64,000 nt of DNA from Superficieibacter sp. HKU1 (GTDB lineage: Bacteria > Pseudomonadota > Gammaproteobacteria > Enterobacterales > Enterobacteriaceae), in assembly GCF_029319185.1 (NCBI RefSeq), contig NZ_CP119754.1, positions 2,976,001 through 3,040,000 of the forward strand. Direction: 5' to 3'. The position numbers and the translations under genes are program-made. Below the pieces are notes generated by a model, which made no database searches, was not told the DNA's origin, and saw nothing but the letters and a program-made list of their open reading frames with translations. Of this stretch, positions 8,823 to 16,985 are shown piece after piece; the stretch's first letter is position 1, and each line of letters begins with the position of its first letter.

Positions 8823-9410
8823 TCAGATTAGATGGTAACCATAGCCCCACAGCAGCACCGTCAATGCCAGCAGAACCTCAAGCACCAGCACGCCGATAGC
8901 CAGCGTAGAGCTGGAAAAACTCAGTCCTTCTTCTTTGTTGATGTTGAGGAAGGTCGGGATACCCAGATAGAGTAAATAACCGGTATAAAACAGCGCCACC
9001 GTTCCCACCAGCGCGCACAGCCAGACCAGCGGATAGAGCGCCACGATACCACTTAAAAATATTGGCGTGGCGACGTAGCCCGCAAAGACCATGCAGCGTG
9101 CCAGCGAAGGGCGATGCGGATAATGACGCGCCATCCACCAGATCACCCGCCCCATCACCGCCACCCCCGCCAGCATCAGCCCGTAGAACAGGATCGCCAG
9201 CGCAAAGGCGGTAAACAGCGACAGCCGCACCACGTTATTTTCACCAAAATTCCAGCCAATCTGCGTGGTACCGATAAAGGCGCAGATAACCGGGATGGCC
9301 GCCATAACCAGTACGTGATGGGTATAATGATGCGAAACCGTTTCGTTTTCGCGCTTAATAGCCTGCATTTCACGATTAGGATGGGAGAGAAGTCCCCAGA
9401 CATGGTTCAT
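8823..9410 (-). CDS. yohC: YohC, inner-membrane Yip1-family protein
   Basis: The product has 195 residues and about five hydrophobic segments after a short polar N-terminus (MNHVWGLLSHPNREMQ). It aligns along its whole length with E. coli YohC, including HHYTHHVLVMAAIPVICAFI and ALFYTGYLLYLGIPTFLNI. The Yip1 domain is seen in membrane proteins of unclear function, and no enzymatic motif is visible. It is transcribed divergently from yohD. Confidence 0.93.
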   Translation of the reverse strand: MNHVWGLLSHPNREMQAIKRENETVSHHYTHHVLVMAAIPVICAFIGTTQIGWNFGENNVVRLSLFTAFALAILFYGLMLAGVAVMGRVIWWMARHYPHRPSLARCMVFAGYVATPIFLSGIVALYPLVWLCALVGTVALFYTGYLLYLGIPTFLNINKEEGLSFSSSTLAIGVLVLEVLLALTVLLWGYGYHLI

Positions 9411-9574
9411 ATAATCCCCTCAGCTCGACGTGTTACGACCGTGGCTAAAGTATAATGCACATCGATAGATTATTTTATGTACAGATTAAAAATACGTATC
9501 TTTCCTCGCCTGCAACATTTCGCATAGCGATTATGCTTGATGGGTGCGGTAGAAAGAGGAGAGATGTGTAACGC

Positions 9575-10138
9575 ATGGATATCAATTTATTAATTACGGA
9601 GTATGGCTATGCGGCCCTGACGGTTGGCAGTCTGGCAGAGGGTGAAACCATTACGCTGCTGGGTGGCGTGGCGGCCCACCAGGGATTGCTGAAGTTTCCG
9701 CTGGTAGTCATTGCGGTCGCTCTGGGTGGGATCATTGGCGATCAGTTGCTCTATTTTTTAGGCCGTCGGTTCGGCAACCGGATTTTGGCCCGTTTCTCCG
9801 GGCATCAGGATAAAATCGACCGGGCACAGCGGCTGATCCAGCGTCGGCCGTGGCTGTTTGTGATTGGTAGCCGCTTTATGTACGGTTTCCGTATCATCGG
9901 TCCCCTGCTGATCGGAGCCAGTCGGCTGCCGCCGACGCTGTTCCTGCCGCTCAACATTGCTGGCGCAATTGTCTGGGCGCTGATTTTCACCACCCTTGGC
10001 TATGTGGGGGGTGAGGTGATTGGGCCGTGGCTGCATCATTTCAATCAGCATTTAAAACATCTGGTCTGGCTGGCTATCGCTGTCGTGCTGGTACTGGGCG
10101 TGCGCCTGTGGTTAAAACACCGGCAGAAACGGCAGTAG
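9575..10138 (+). CDS. yohD: YohD, DedA-family inner-membrane protein
   Basis: The product has 187 residues. The DedA/SNARE-associated domain is visible as an acidic segment near the N-terminus (LAEGETITLLGG), then the conserved GDQLLYFLGRRFG, and the Arg-bearing stretch GSRFMYGFRIIGPLLIGASRL. DedA proteins are linked to membrane phospholipid flipping and proton-motive-force maintenance; the role of YohD itself is not settled. It is convergent with yohF, with 24 bases between the stop codons. Confidence 0.93.
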   Translation: MDINLLITEYGYAALTVGSLAEGETITLLGGVAAHQGLLKFPLVVIAVALGGIIGDQLLYFLGRRFGNRILARFSGHQDKIDRAQRLIQRRPWLFVIGSRFMYGFRIIGPLLIGASRLPPTLFLPLNIAGAIVWALIFTTLGYVGGEVIGPWLHHFNQHLKHLVWLAIAVVLVLGVRLWLKHRQKRQ

Positions 10139-10162
10139 TCGCTGCCGTTCCCCCTGCAAGAT

Positions 10163-10933
10163 CTATTTCAGCCCGGCAAACTGCGGGTTGACCAGCATAA
10201 AACCGCCGTCGACAATAAATGACTGACCGGTTGTATAGGTCGCGTATTCCGAGCACAACCATGCCACCAGGCTGGCAATTTCTTCCGTTTTACCGGGGCG
10301 AGTCAACGGGATAGTCGGCATGGAGCCGGGTTTAGCATCGTCATCGCTCATATCGTTCATGGGCGTGGCGATAGCGCCTGGCGCGACAGAGTTGACCAGA
10401 ATATTATGTTTGACCAGCTCCAGCGCCATCGATTTGGTCAGGCCGCCAAGCGCATGTTTGGCGGACGTGTAGGCACTGGCATCAGGCAGAGGAGAATGCT
10501 CATGCACGGAGGTAATGTTAACGATGCGTCCACCCTCCCCCTGCTCTACCATCTTTCTGGCAGCAATTTGTGAACACAGGAATGCGCCTTCAACGTCTAC
10601 CGTAAAAATCGCCCGCCAGTCTTCCAGCTTGACGTCGAGAAAGGCATCTTTGGTCATCATGCCCGCGTTGTTGACCAGCACGTCAATACGGCCAAACTGT
10701 TTAATCAGTTCTTCCAGCGCCTGCGTGCCTTCTGGCAGGTGGCTGAGATCCAGCTGTAGCGCAATTGCTTTGCGTCCCAGCGCCTCAACCTCTTTTACCG
10801 TCTCCTGCGCGCCCTTTTCATCCGAGTGCCAGGTCACGCCAATGTCATATCCGCCTTTAGCGAGAAATAACGCGCACATCTTACCGATGCCGGAATCCGA
10901 CGCGGTGACTACTGCAACTTTGTTTGCCGCCAT
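10163..10933 (-). CDS. yohF: YohF, short-chain dehydrogenase/reductase
   Basis: The product has 256 residues with the SDR Rossmann fold. The cofactor motif is TASDSGIG near the N-terminus, NNAG near residue 90, the catalytic Ser lies in NITSVHEHS, and YTSAK supplies the catalytic Tyr/Lys. The family reduces or oxidises small carbonyl or alcohol substrates with NAD(P)(H); the E. coli protein is described as a putative acetoin-type oxidoreductase. It lies 58 bases downstream of mdtQ on the same strand, where E. coli has the same pair. Confidence 0.92.
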   Translation of the reverse strand: MAANKVAVVTASDSGIGKMCALFLAKGGYDIGVTWHSDEKGAQETVKEVEALGRKAIALQLDLSHLPEGTQALEELIKQFGRIDVLVNNAGMMTKDAFLDVKLEDWRAIFTVDVEGAFLCSQIAARKMVEQGEGGRIVNITSVHEHSPLPDASAYTSAKHALGGLTKSMALELVKHNILVNSVAPGAIATPMNDMSDDDAKPGSMPTIPLTRPGKTEEIASLVAWLCSEYATYTTGQSFIVDGGFMLVNPQFAGLK

Positions 10934-10991
10934 ACTGACCTCCCGTTAAGTTCAGGAGGTAAGTATAGAAAACCCCGGCGCACTCTGGAGG

Positions 10992-12434
10992 TCAGGACGA
11001 GAAATGATAGCCGCCGCCAAGCGCAGAAGTCAGCTGGATAGAAGCATCCAGCCACTGTCCCTGCAATTTCAGGCCGTTAATTTGCTCCTCAAGGGCCGGA
11101 ATGCGTGCCTGGTTAACGCGAGAGCCTGCAATCAGACCGGCTTTCAGCCGCGCTTCCGCCAGGGCAACAATGCGCGAGGCATCCTGCTGGACCTGTTTCT
11201 GACGCGCGTTTTTCTCCATCAGCGTTTCAACCTGGGTGGCGCTGCGGGCAACCTGATTCACCGCGTCAACCACCGCCTTATTGTAATTAGCGATGGAGAG
11301 ACCGTTTTGGGCGCTGGCGATATCCAGATTCGCATTCAACCGACCGCTGTCAAAAATCGGCAGCGTCAGCCCCGCCGTCACGCCCATTTGCTGCGCGGAG
11401 TGACGGAACAGATCGCTGAGATGCAGCGCGTCCTGCTGTAAAAATGCCATCAGGTTGATGTCCGGGTAAAACGCCGCTTTGGCCGCATCCACGTCCTTTA
11501 ATGAGGCTTCGATGTACCAGTGGGCAGCCTGCAAATCCGGTCGGCGCGCCAGTAATTCATAACCAAGGCTTGAAGGCATTTTCGTTTGTACGTCCGGCAG
11601 CGGCACGCTGTGCAGGGCAAGCGTAGACGATTGTCCGTTAGTCAACGCCTGAAGGCGGGCTTCTATAATTTTCATATTACCGGCGACTTCCGCCAGCTTC
11701 TGCTGGGTTTTACCCGCATTGATATCGGTTTCTGCCCCTTCAACAGAAGAGGTGATCCCCTGCAGATAGAGCTCGCGATCGACGGCAACAATGGCTTTCT
11801 GCTGCTGTTCGATATTGCTGAGTACGGTTTGGATAGCCGCTTCGGTCTGCCATTCCCAGTAGAGACGCGCCACGCTGCTGGCCAGCAGCTGCTGCGCCTG
11901 CTCTAATTCAGCATTACGCGCACGTACCAGGCCGATGCGCCCTTCCACTTCAGCACGGTTTTTGCCCCACAGATCTAAATCCCAACCGGCCGTCAGGCCG
12001 AAAGTACCGTTAGTATACCAGGGGCCGGTAGTCCCGGCCGCCGGATCGGTAAGCGCAAACGGCCCCATCAACCCCTCCGCCGACATTTTTTGCCGCTCAA
12101 TGTCGGATGAGAAATTTACCGCCGGGCCATCTGCCGCTTCCGCCATCTTCGCCTGCGCTTCCGCCAGCGCGATACGCTGTTGCGCCACTTTCAAATCCGG
12201 CGCGTTGGTCAGGGCATGGGTAATCAGCGCATCAAGCTGCGGGTCCTGATATTGCTTCCACCACTGGCTTTGCGGCCAGCCGTTTTGTAACGCGGCCGGT
12301 AACGTACTGCTTACCGACACCGCCGGCGTTTGTGGTGTGATCCCGGCGTTAACATCATGTGAGGGGGCGCAACCCGTCAGGGTAAGGACCAGCGGCAGAA
12401 CTGACATCGCAGTCAAAATCAGGGGACGATTCAT
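10992..12434 (-). CDS. mdtQ: MdtQ, outer-membrane efflux channel lipoprotein (intact)
   Basis: This 480-residue TolC/NodT-family outer-membrane factor has a lipoprotein signal ending at the lipobox LTGC (Cys about residue 22). Two OEP repeats are recognisable, for example LDALITHALTNAPDLKVAQQRIALAEAQ and the matching second-half region LNANLDIASAQNGLSIANYNKAVVDAVNQVARS. It should act as the exit duct for a tripartite drug or toxic-compound pump whose other parts are not here. The K-12 copy (yohG/mdtQ) is disrupted; this one is full length with no frameshift. Confidence 0.9.
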   Translation of the reverse strand: MNRPLILTAMSVLPLVLTLTGCAPSHDVNAGITPQTPAVSVSSTLPAALQNGWPQSQWWKQYQDPQLDALITHALTNAPDLKVAQQRIALAEAQAKMAEAADGPAVNFSSDIERQKMSAEGLMGPFALTDPAAGTTGPWYTNGTFGLTAGWDLDLWGKNRAEVEGRIGLVRARNAELEQAQQLLASSVARLYWEWQTEAAIQTVLSNIEQQQKAIVAVDRELYLQGITSSVEGAETDINAGKTQQKLAEVAGNMKIIEARLQALTNGQSSTLALHSVPLPDVQTKMPSSLGYELLARRPDLQAAHWYIEASLKDVDAAKAAFYPDINLMAFLQQDALHLSDLFRHSAQQMGVTAGLTLPIFDSGRLNANLDIASAQNGLSIANYNKAVVDAVNQVARSATQVETLMEKNARQKQVQQDASRIVALAEARLKAGLIAGSRVNQARIPALEEQINGLKLQGQWLDASIQLTSALGGGYHFSS

Positions 12435-12661
12435 AACGTATTTTTACGAGGTAATAAGGAGGCGGCAAGATTACGTGGCGGGTAAGAATTTTGTTTAGTA
12501 ACGCGTGGCAATGAACAAATGGAAATAAAAAGAAATAGTTAGAAAATTATTCACCAAACTAATAATTAACAGGCTATTGATTAACAAAATTGTTCCTCGC
12601 CCAGGCAAATTCTCTCTGCTTTCCTATACTTGATGTGAATACAACAAAGAGGGAATGCGCG

Positions 12662-12745
12662 ATGAAAATTTTACTATGGGCAATTTTGATTATTTTTCTG
12701 ATTGGGCTGTTAGTTGTAACAGGGGTGTTTAAGATGATTTTCTGA
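12662..12745 (+). CDS. yohP: YohP, 27-residue inner-membrane small protein
   Basis: The 27-codon ORF encodes a single transmembrane helix, starting MKILLWAILIIFLIGLL and ending VTGVFKMIF. It is almost identical to E. coli YohP, the small protein studied as a case of mRNA and protein targeting to the membrane. A GAGGG ribosome site stands 9 bases before the ATG. The gene sits in the intergenic space between divergent mdtQ and convergent dusC, as in E. coli. Its molecular function is unknown. Confidence 0.93.
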   Translation: MKILLWAILIIFLIGLLVVTGVFKMIF

Positions 12746-12750
12746 TGGTT

Positions 12751-12773
12751 ATCGCCCCCTGCACGGGGGCGAT
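12751..12773. terminator. Hairpin shared by yohP and dusC
   Basis: A 9-bp GC-rich stem (ATCGCCCCC 12751-12759, GGGGGCGAT 12765-12773) lies five bases after the yohP stop and five before the end of convergent dusC. A short U-rich run (agttttc) follows on the plus strand, so it best serves yohP; dusC transcripts would also meet it. Confidence 0.75.
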
Positions 12774-12778
12774 AGTTT

Positions 12779-13714
12779 TCAGGTCCAGCGTTCAATGACC
12801 CGCGCGATGGACGTCGAATCCTGAAACGTCCGAATAGCCGTAAACAGTTCCAGCGCCTCATCATATTCTTTACGCAAATATCCCAGCCACTGTTTTATGC
12901 GAGCGACATGGTATAAACCGGTGTCGTCCTGCTTCTCGAGGCGAGAATATTTCCGCAGCAGTTCAACAACCTCCGGCCAGGGCATACGCGGCTCGTTATA
13001 TTTGACCACCCGGCTAAGGTTTGGCACGTTTAGCGCCCCGCGGCCGATCATCAGGGCAGTGCACCCGGTGGTTTGCAAACAAGCCTGCGCGCTCTCCCAG
13101 TCCCAGATTTCACCGTTGGCAATCACCGGGATGGTCAGCCGCTGGCGGATGTCGCTAATCGCCTGCCAGTTAATCCGCTCCGCTTTATAGCCATCTTCTT
13201 TTGTACGTCCATGCACCGCCAGCTCGGTCGCTCCGGCCTGCTGTACCGCATCGGCAATTTCAAACTGGCGATCGCCGCTGTCCCAGCCAAGCCGGACTTT
13301 TACCGTCACGGGTAAATGTGCGGGCACGGCATCGCGCATCGCTTTAGCTCCCTGATAAATCAGTTCCGGATCTTTTAGCAGCGTTGCGCCGCCTCCACTG
13401 CCATTCACCGCTTTGGACGGACAGCCGCAGTTGAGGTCAACGCCGTACGATCCCAGTTCCACAGCACGGGCCGCATTCTCTGCCAGCCATTGAGGATACT
13501 GGCCCAACAGTTGAACACGCACCAGGGTGCCAGACGAAGTGCGGCTCTGGTGATGCAGTTCCGGACACAGTTTATAGAATGATTTGACCGGCAAGAGCTG
13601 ATCCACCACCCGCAAAAATTCGGTGATGCACAGATCGTAGTCGTTAACCTCGGTCAGCAGCTCTCGCACCAGTGAATCGAGCACGCCTTCCATCGGCGCG
13701 AGGAGTACACGCAT
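12779..13714 (-). CDS. dusC: DusC, tRNA-dihydrouridine(16) synthase
   Basis: This 311-residue FMN-dependent enzyme reduces uridine 16 in the D-loop of tRNAs. The TIM-barrel starts MRVLLAPMEGVLDSLVRELL. The Dus signature GVDLNCGCPSK contains the catalytic Cys98, and VHGRTKEDGY and IANGEIWDW are the phosphate/FMN-binding strands. It aligns with E. coli DusC along its length, with a slightly shorter and divergent C-terminus (ends DSTSIARVIERWT). Confidence 0.95.
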   Translation of the reverse strand: MRVLLAPMEGVLDSLVRELLTEVNDYDLCITEFLRVVDQLLPVKSFYKLCPELHHQSRTSSGTLVRVQLLGQYPQWLAENAARAVELGSYGVDLNCGCPSKAVNGSGGGATLLKDPELIYQGAKAMRDAVPAHLPVTVKVRLGWDSGDRQFEIADAVQQAGATELAVHGRTKEDGYKAERINWQAISDIRQRLTIPVIANGEIWDWESAQACLQTTGCTALMIGRGALNVPNLSRVVKYNEPRMPWPEVVELLRKYSRLEKQDDTGLYHVARIKQWLGYLRKEYDEALELFTAIRTFQDSTSIARVIERWT

Positions 13715-13917
13715 ATCTTTACCCGTAAAAAAAGAGACGCTATGTTAGCTTCTCTGCGCCAGGGTTTAAAGCACCCGCGGAATTCACTGGCCGGATTCGT
13801 TCATTTGCCCGATGTTCCGCTTATCTATCTCAGCTATGCTTCGAATTCATGATGTGATCGGTAGCACATTTTAGGCTTTAATTGTATGATGAATGCGTTT
13901 TCGTAAGGATTGATACC

Positions 13918-14316
13918 ATGAGCAAAACCTTCACAGTCATCTGGCAATACCTGCGTGCATTCGTTCTGATTTATGCCTGTTTATACGCCGGAATTTATAT
14001 CGCCTCTCTCCTGCCGATAACCATCCCCGGCAGCATTATTGGCATGCTGATCCTCTTTTTTCTGCTGGCGCTGCAAATCCTGCCCGCTAAATGGGTTAAT
14101 CCCGGTTGCTATGTGCTTATCCGCTATATGGCGCTGTTATTTGTCCCCATTGGCGTTGGCGTCATGCAATACGTTGACGTTCTGCGGGCGCAGTTTGGTC
14201 CGGTCGTAGTTTCATGCGCTATCAGCACCCTGGTGGTGTTTCTGGTGGTAAGCTGGAGTTCACATCTGGTGCACGGTGAACGTAAAATCGTTGGTCAAAA
14301 GGATGTGAAAAAATGA
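13918..14316 (+). CDS. yohJ: YohJ, LrgA/CidA-like membrane protein
   Basis: The product has 132 residues with four predicted transmembrane segments and belongs to the LrgA/CidA holin-like family (IPGSIIGMLILFFLLALQILPAKWV is the family's central region). The start at 13918 (MSKTFTVIWQ) has AAGGA about 10 bases upstream and matches E. coli; an in-frame ATG 12 codons earlier lacks support. The stop overlaps the yohK start (ATGA), so the pair is translationally coupled. LrgAB homologues are implicated in murein hydrolase control and, in other bacteria, in pyruvate transport. Confidence 0.93.
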   Translation: MSKTFTVIWQYLRAFVLIYACLYAGIYIASLLPITIPGSIIGMLILFFLLALQILPAKWVNPGCYVLIRYMALLFVPIGVGVMQYVDVLRAQFGPVVVSCAISTLVVFLVVSWSSHLVHGERKIVGQKDVKK

Positions 14317-15008
14317 TGGACTCTATCTGGTGGTCCTTGCCGTTAACCCTGGCGGTCTTTTTTGCGGCGCGTAAACTTGCCGCCCGTTTTAAGATGCCGC
14401 TGCTTAATCCGCTGCTGGTCGCCATGGTAGTGATTATTCCCTTCTTATTGTTAACCGGTATCCCCTACGATCGCTATTTTCAGGGCAGCAAAATCCTCAA
14501 CGATCTTTTGCAGCCTGCCGTGGTCGCACTGGCGTTTCCGCTTTATGAGCAGCTGCACCAGATCCGTGCCCGCTGGAAGTCGATCATTACTATCTGCTTT
14601 ATTGGCAGCGTCGTGGCGATGGTGACGGGGACCAGCGTGGCGCTGCTGATGGGAGCAACCCCAGAAATCGCCGCGTCTGTTCTGCCGAAATCGGTCACGA
14701 CACCTATTGCGATGGCCGTTGGCGGCAGCATCGGTGGGATCCCGGCTATCAGCGCGGTTTGCGTGATTTTTGTCGGGATCCTTGGCGCGGTGTTCGGTCA
14801 TACCTTGCTCAATATTATGGGGATTCGAACTAAAGCTGCACGCGGACTGGCAATGGGCACCGCCTCGCACGCCCTGGGGACGGCTCGTTGCGCGGAGCTG
14901 GATTATCAGGAAGGCGCGTTTAGTTCTCTGGCGCTGGTGATTTGCGGCATTATGACCTCGCTGATTGCCCCGTTTCTGTTCCCTCTGATTCTGGCCGTCC
15001 TGGGATAA
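14313..15008 (+). CDS. yohK: YohK, LrgB-family membrane protein
   Basis: This 231-residue LrgB/CidB-type integral membrane protein is the partner of YohJ. It has many hydrophobic segments and the conserved stretches PKSVTTPIAM, GGIPAISAVCVIFVGILGA and GTASHALGTARC. It starts within the yohJ stop codon. Two ATGs are adjacent; the first gives the four-base overlap seen in E. coli. cdd follows after 129 bases containing its own regulated promoter. Confidence 0.93.
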   Translation: MMDSIWWSLPLTLAVFFAARKLAARFKMPLLNPLLVAMVVIIPFLLLTGIPYDRYFQGSKILNDLLQPAVVALAFPLYEQLHQIRARWKSIITICFIGSVVAMVTGTSVALLMGATPEIAASVLPKSVTTPIAMAVGGSIGGIPAISAVCVIFVGILGAVFGHTLLNIMGIRTKAARGLAMGTASHALGTARCAELDYQEGAFSSLALVICGIMTSLIAPFLFPLILAVLG

Positions 15009-15040
15009 ATTTGCGATACGTCGCGCAATTTTCATTTTCA

Positions 15041-15056
15041 TTGCAATAGTTGCACA
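15041..15056 (+). promoter_or_regulatory. Possible CytR operator upstream of cdd
   Basis: TTGCAATAGTTGCACA holds two octamer-like elements (ATTGCAAT and GTTGCACA) resembling the CytR half-site GTTGCATT. It lies just upstream of the CRP box, as expected for CytR-CRP repression of the E. coli cdd promoter. The match is by eye only. Confidence 0.45.
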
Positions 15057-15061
15057 CATAA

Positions 15062-15077
15062 TGGGATCTGGATCACG
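15062..15077 (+). promoter_or_regulatory. CRP box of the cdd promoter
   Basis: TGGGATCTGGATCACG fits the CRP consensus TGTGA-N6-TCACA at 8 of 10 positions. A -10-like TAAACT at 15100-15105 predicts a transcription start near 15111, which puts this box at about -41.5 (class II activation), as known for E. coli cdd. Confidence 0.6.
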
Positions 15078-15137
15078 TTACAAATCTTCTGACGCCTCGT
15101 AAACTACGATTCCATTACATTGTTACGAGGCAACTCC

Positions 15138-16022
15138 ATGCATCAACGTTTTCACTCTGCTCTCCCGCAGCTGTCGGGTGAGTTGCAGGCGGCGATGGCA
15201 CCTTTGCTGGAAGATGAACATTTTCCCGCCATGCTGAACGCAGGGCAGATCTCATCGTTACTGAAGGCGACGGGAATGGACGAAGACGCGCTGGCCTTCG
15301 CCCTTCTGCCGCTTGCTGCCGCCTGCGCGCGCGCCGATCTTTCCAGCTTTAACGTCGGTGCCATTGCGCGTGGCGTCAGCGGCACCTGGTATTTTGGCGC
15401 GAATATGGAGTTTCACGGCGCGACGATGCAGCAAACGGTGCATGCCGAACAAAGTGCGATTACCCACGCCTGGTTACGGGGTGAAAAATCCCTCAATGCC
15501 ATTACCGTGAACTACACCCCCTGCGGCCACTGCCGCCAGTTTATGAATGAACTGAACAGCGGACTGGATATCAATATCCATTTACCGGGCCGCCCGGCGC
15601 ATACTCTTGGTCACTATCTGCCTGATGCGTTCGGTCCTAAAGACCTCGACATTAAAACCCTGCTGATGGACGAGCAGGATCAGGGTTACCGCGTGCAGGG
15701 CGATGCGCTGGCGCAGGCCGCCATTCGCGCCGCTAACCGTAGCCATGCCCCCTACAGTAATGCGCCGTCCGGCGTTGCGCTGGAATGTCGGGATGGCGCA
15801 ATTTTCACCGGCAGCTACGCGGAAAACGCCGCCTTCAACCCTTCCCTGCCGCCGTTACAGGGTGCCCTGAACTTGCTGAGTCTGAACGGTTATGATTATC
15901 CGGATATTCAGCGAGCCATTCTGGCAGAGCGTGACGATGGCGCGTTGATTCAGTGGCAAGCCACCAGCGCCACCCTCAACGCGCTGGGCTGTGAGAATAT
16001 TGAACGCGTATGTCTTGCCTGA
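15138..16022 (+). CDS. cdd: Cdd, cytidine deaminase
   Basis: This 294-residue zinc enzyme deaminates cytidine and deoxycytidine to uridine and deoxyuridine in pyrimidine salvage. The catalytic set is intact: H102-A-E104 (VHAEQ) and P128-C129-G-H-C132. A second, catalytically empty deaminase-like domain follows, giving the long homodimeric form found in enterobacteria. The start at 15138 (MHQRFHSALP) follows an ACGAGG ribosome site and matches E. coli; an upstream TTG is rejected. Expression should depend on CRP and CytR through the sites just upstream. Confidence 0.97.
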   Translation: MHQRFHSALPQLSGELQAAMAPLLEDEHFPAMLNAGQISSLLKATGMDEDALAFALLPLAAACARADLSSFNVGAIARGVSGTWYFGANMEFHGATMQQTVHAEQSAITHAWLRGEKSLNAITVNYTPCGHCRQFMNELNSGLDINIHLPGRPAHTLGHYLPDAFGPKDLDIKTLLMDEQDQGYRVQGDALAQAAIRAANRSHAPYSNAPSGVALECRDGAIFTGSYAENAAFNPSLPPLQGALNLLSLNGYDYPDIQRAILAERDDGALIQWQATSATLNALGCENIERVCLA

Positions 16023-16025
16023 CAG

Positions 16026-16053
16026 TCAATGCGGACTTTCGGGTCCGCATTGA
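16026..16053 (+). terminator. Hairpin after cdd
   Basis: A perfect 11-bp stem (TCAATGCGGAC 16026-16036, GTCCGCATTGA 16043-16053) with a 6-base loop begins four bases after the cdd stop. The tail is A-rich (tgaaaat) rather than a U-run, so termination strength is uncertain. Confidence 0.6.
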
Positions 16054-16146
16054 TGAAAATCCCTGCAGTTGAGCGTCCGTTTCTTGCGCTTGCTTCACGG
16101 GTAAAGTAGCCTGAATGAAATTTTCGCCACCGCCGGGTCTGGATCC

Positions 16147-16866
16147 ATGTTGAAGCGTTTGTTATACAGTGTGTTAGTCCTGATCGGCTTACTGCTGTTA
16201 ACGGTGCTTGGCCTCGACCGGTGGATGAGCTGGAAAACCTCTCCTTATATCTACGATGAACTTCAGGACCTCCCCTGGCGACAGGTCGGCGTGGTGCTTG
16301 GCACGGCAAAATATTACCGCACCGGCGTGATTAATCAGTATTACCGCTACCGGATCCAGGGTGCGCTCAACGCTTACAATAGCGGGAAAGTTAACTATCT
16401 GCTGTTAAGTGGTGATAACGCCCAGCAAAGCTACAACGAGCCGGTCACGATGCGTAAAGACCTGATTGCCGCCGGCGTTGACCCTGCGGATATCGTGCTG
16501 GACTACGCGGGTTTTCGCACGCTAGATTCCATCGTCCGTACCCGAAAAGTCTTTGATACCAACGATTTCATCATTATCACCCAGCGGTTTCACTGCGAGC
16601 GCGCGCTGTTTATTGCGCTGCATATGGGCATCCAGGCACAGTGCTATGCCGTTCCTTCGCCGAAAGATATGTGGAACGTTCGGGTACGTGAATTTGGTGC
16701 CCGCTTCAGCGCGCTGGCCGACCTCTATATTTTCAAACGCGAGCCGCGTTTTCTGGGTCCGCTGATCCCTATCCCTTCCCGCCATGAAATCCCGGAAGAT
16801 AGTCAGGGTTATCCGGCTGTAACCCCGGAGCAACTGCTGGAATTGCAGCCGAAAACGAGAAAGTAA
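16147..16866 (+). CDS. sanA: SanA, inner-membrane DUF218 envelope barrier protein
   Basis: The product has 239 residues: one N-terminal transmembrane helix (LLYSVLVLIGLLLLTVLGL), then a periplasmic DUF218 domain with VVLGTAKYYRTG, LLLSGDN and ITQRFHCERALFIA. In E. coli, multicopy sanA restores vancomycin exclusion to a permeable mutant, and SanA is linked to cell-envelope integrity. It follows cdd as in E. coli. Downstream, E. coli continues with yeiS-preTA, which is absent here. Confidence 0.94.
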   Translation: MLKRLLYSVLVLIGLLLLTVLGLDRWMSWKTSPYIYDELQDLPWRQVGVVLGTAKYYRTGVINQYYRYRIQGALNAYNSGKVNYLLLSGDNAQQSYNEPVTMRKDLIAAGVDPADIVLDYAGFRTLDSIVRTRKVFDTNDFIIITQRFHCERALFIALHMGIQAQCYAVPSPKDMWNVRVREFGARFSALADLYIFKREPRFLGPLIPIPSRHEIPEDSQGYPAVTPEQLLELQPKTRK

Positions 16867-16933
16867 TCTTAGCGTGATATAAGTTACATTAATGCAGAAA
16901 AGAGTGTTCTATGCGTGTTATAGGGAACATTAC

Positions 16934-16962
16934 TTGCCTTCAGCCTGCTTTATGCGTAATAT
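16934..16962 (+). promoter_or_regulatory. Sigma-70 promoter for the HipA-like/HTH pair
   Basis: TTGCCT (16934-16939), a 17-base spacer and TAATAT (16957-16962) form a near-consensus promoter, with a start near 16969 and a very short leader before the ATG. An imperfect inverted repeat, GTTCTAT ... ATAGGGAAC (16906-16928), sits just upstream of the -35 and could be an operator for the HTH partner. That last point is inference. Confidence 0.6.
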
Positions 16963-16985
16963 TTTACTCATAATCTAAAGGAGGC

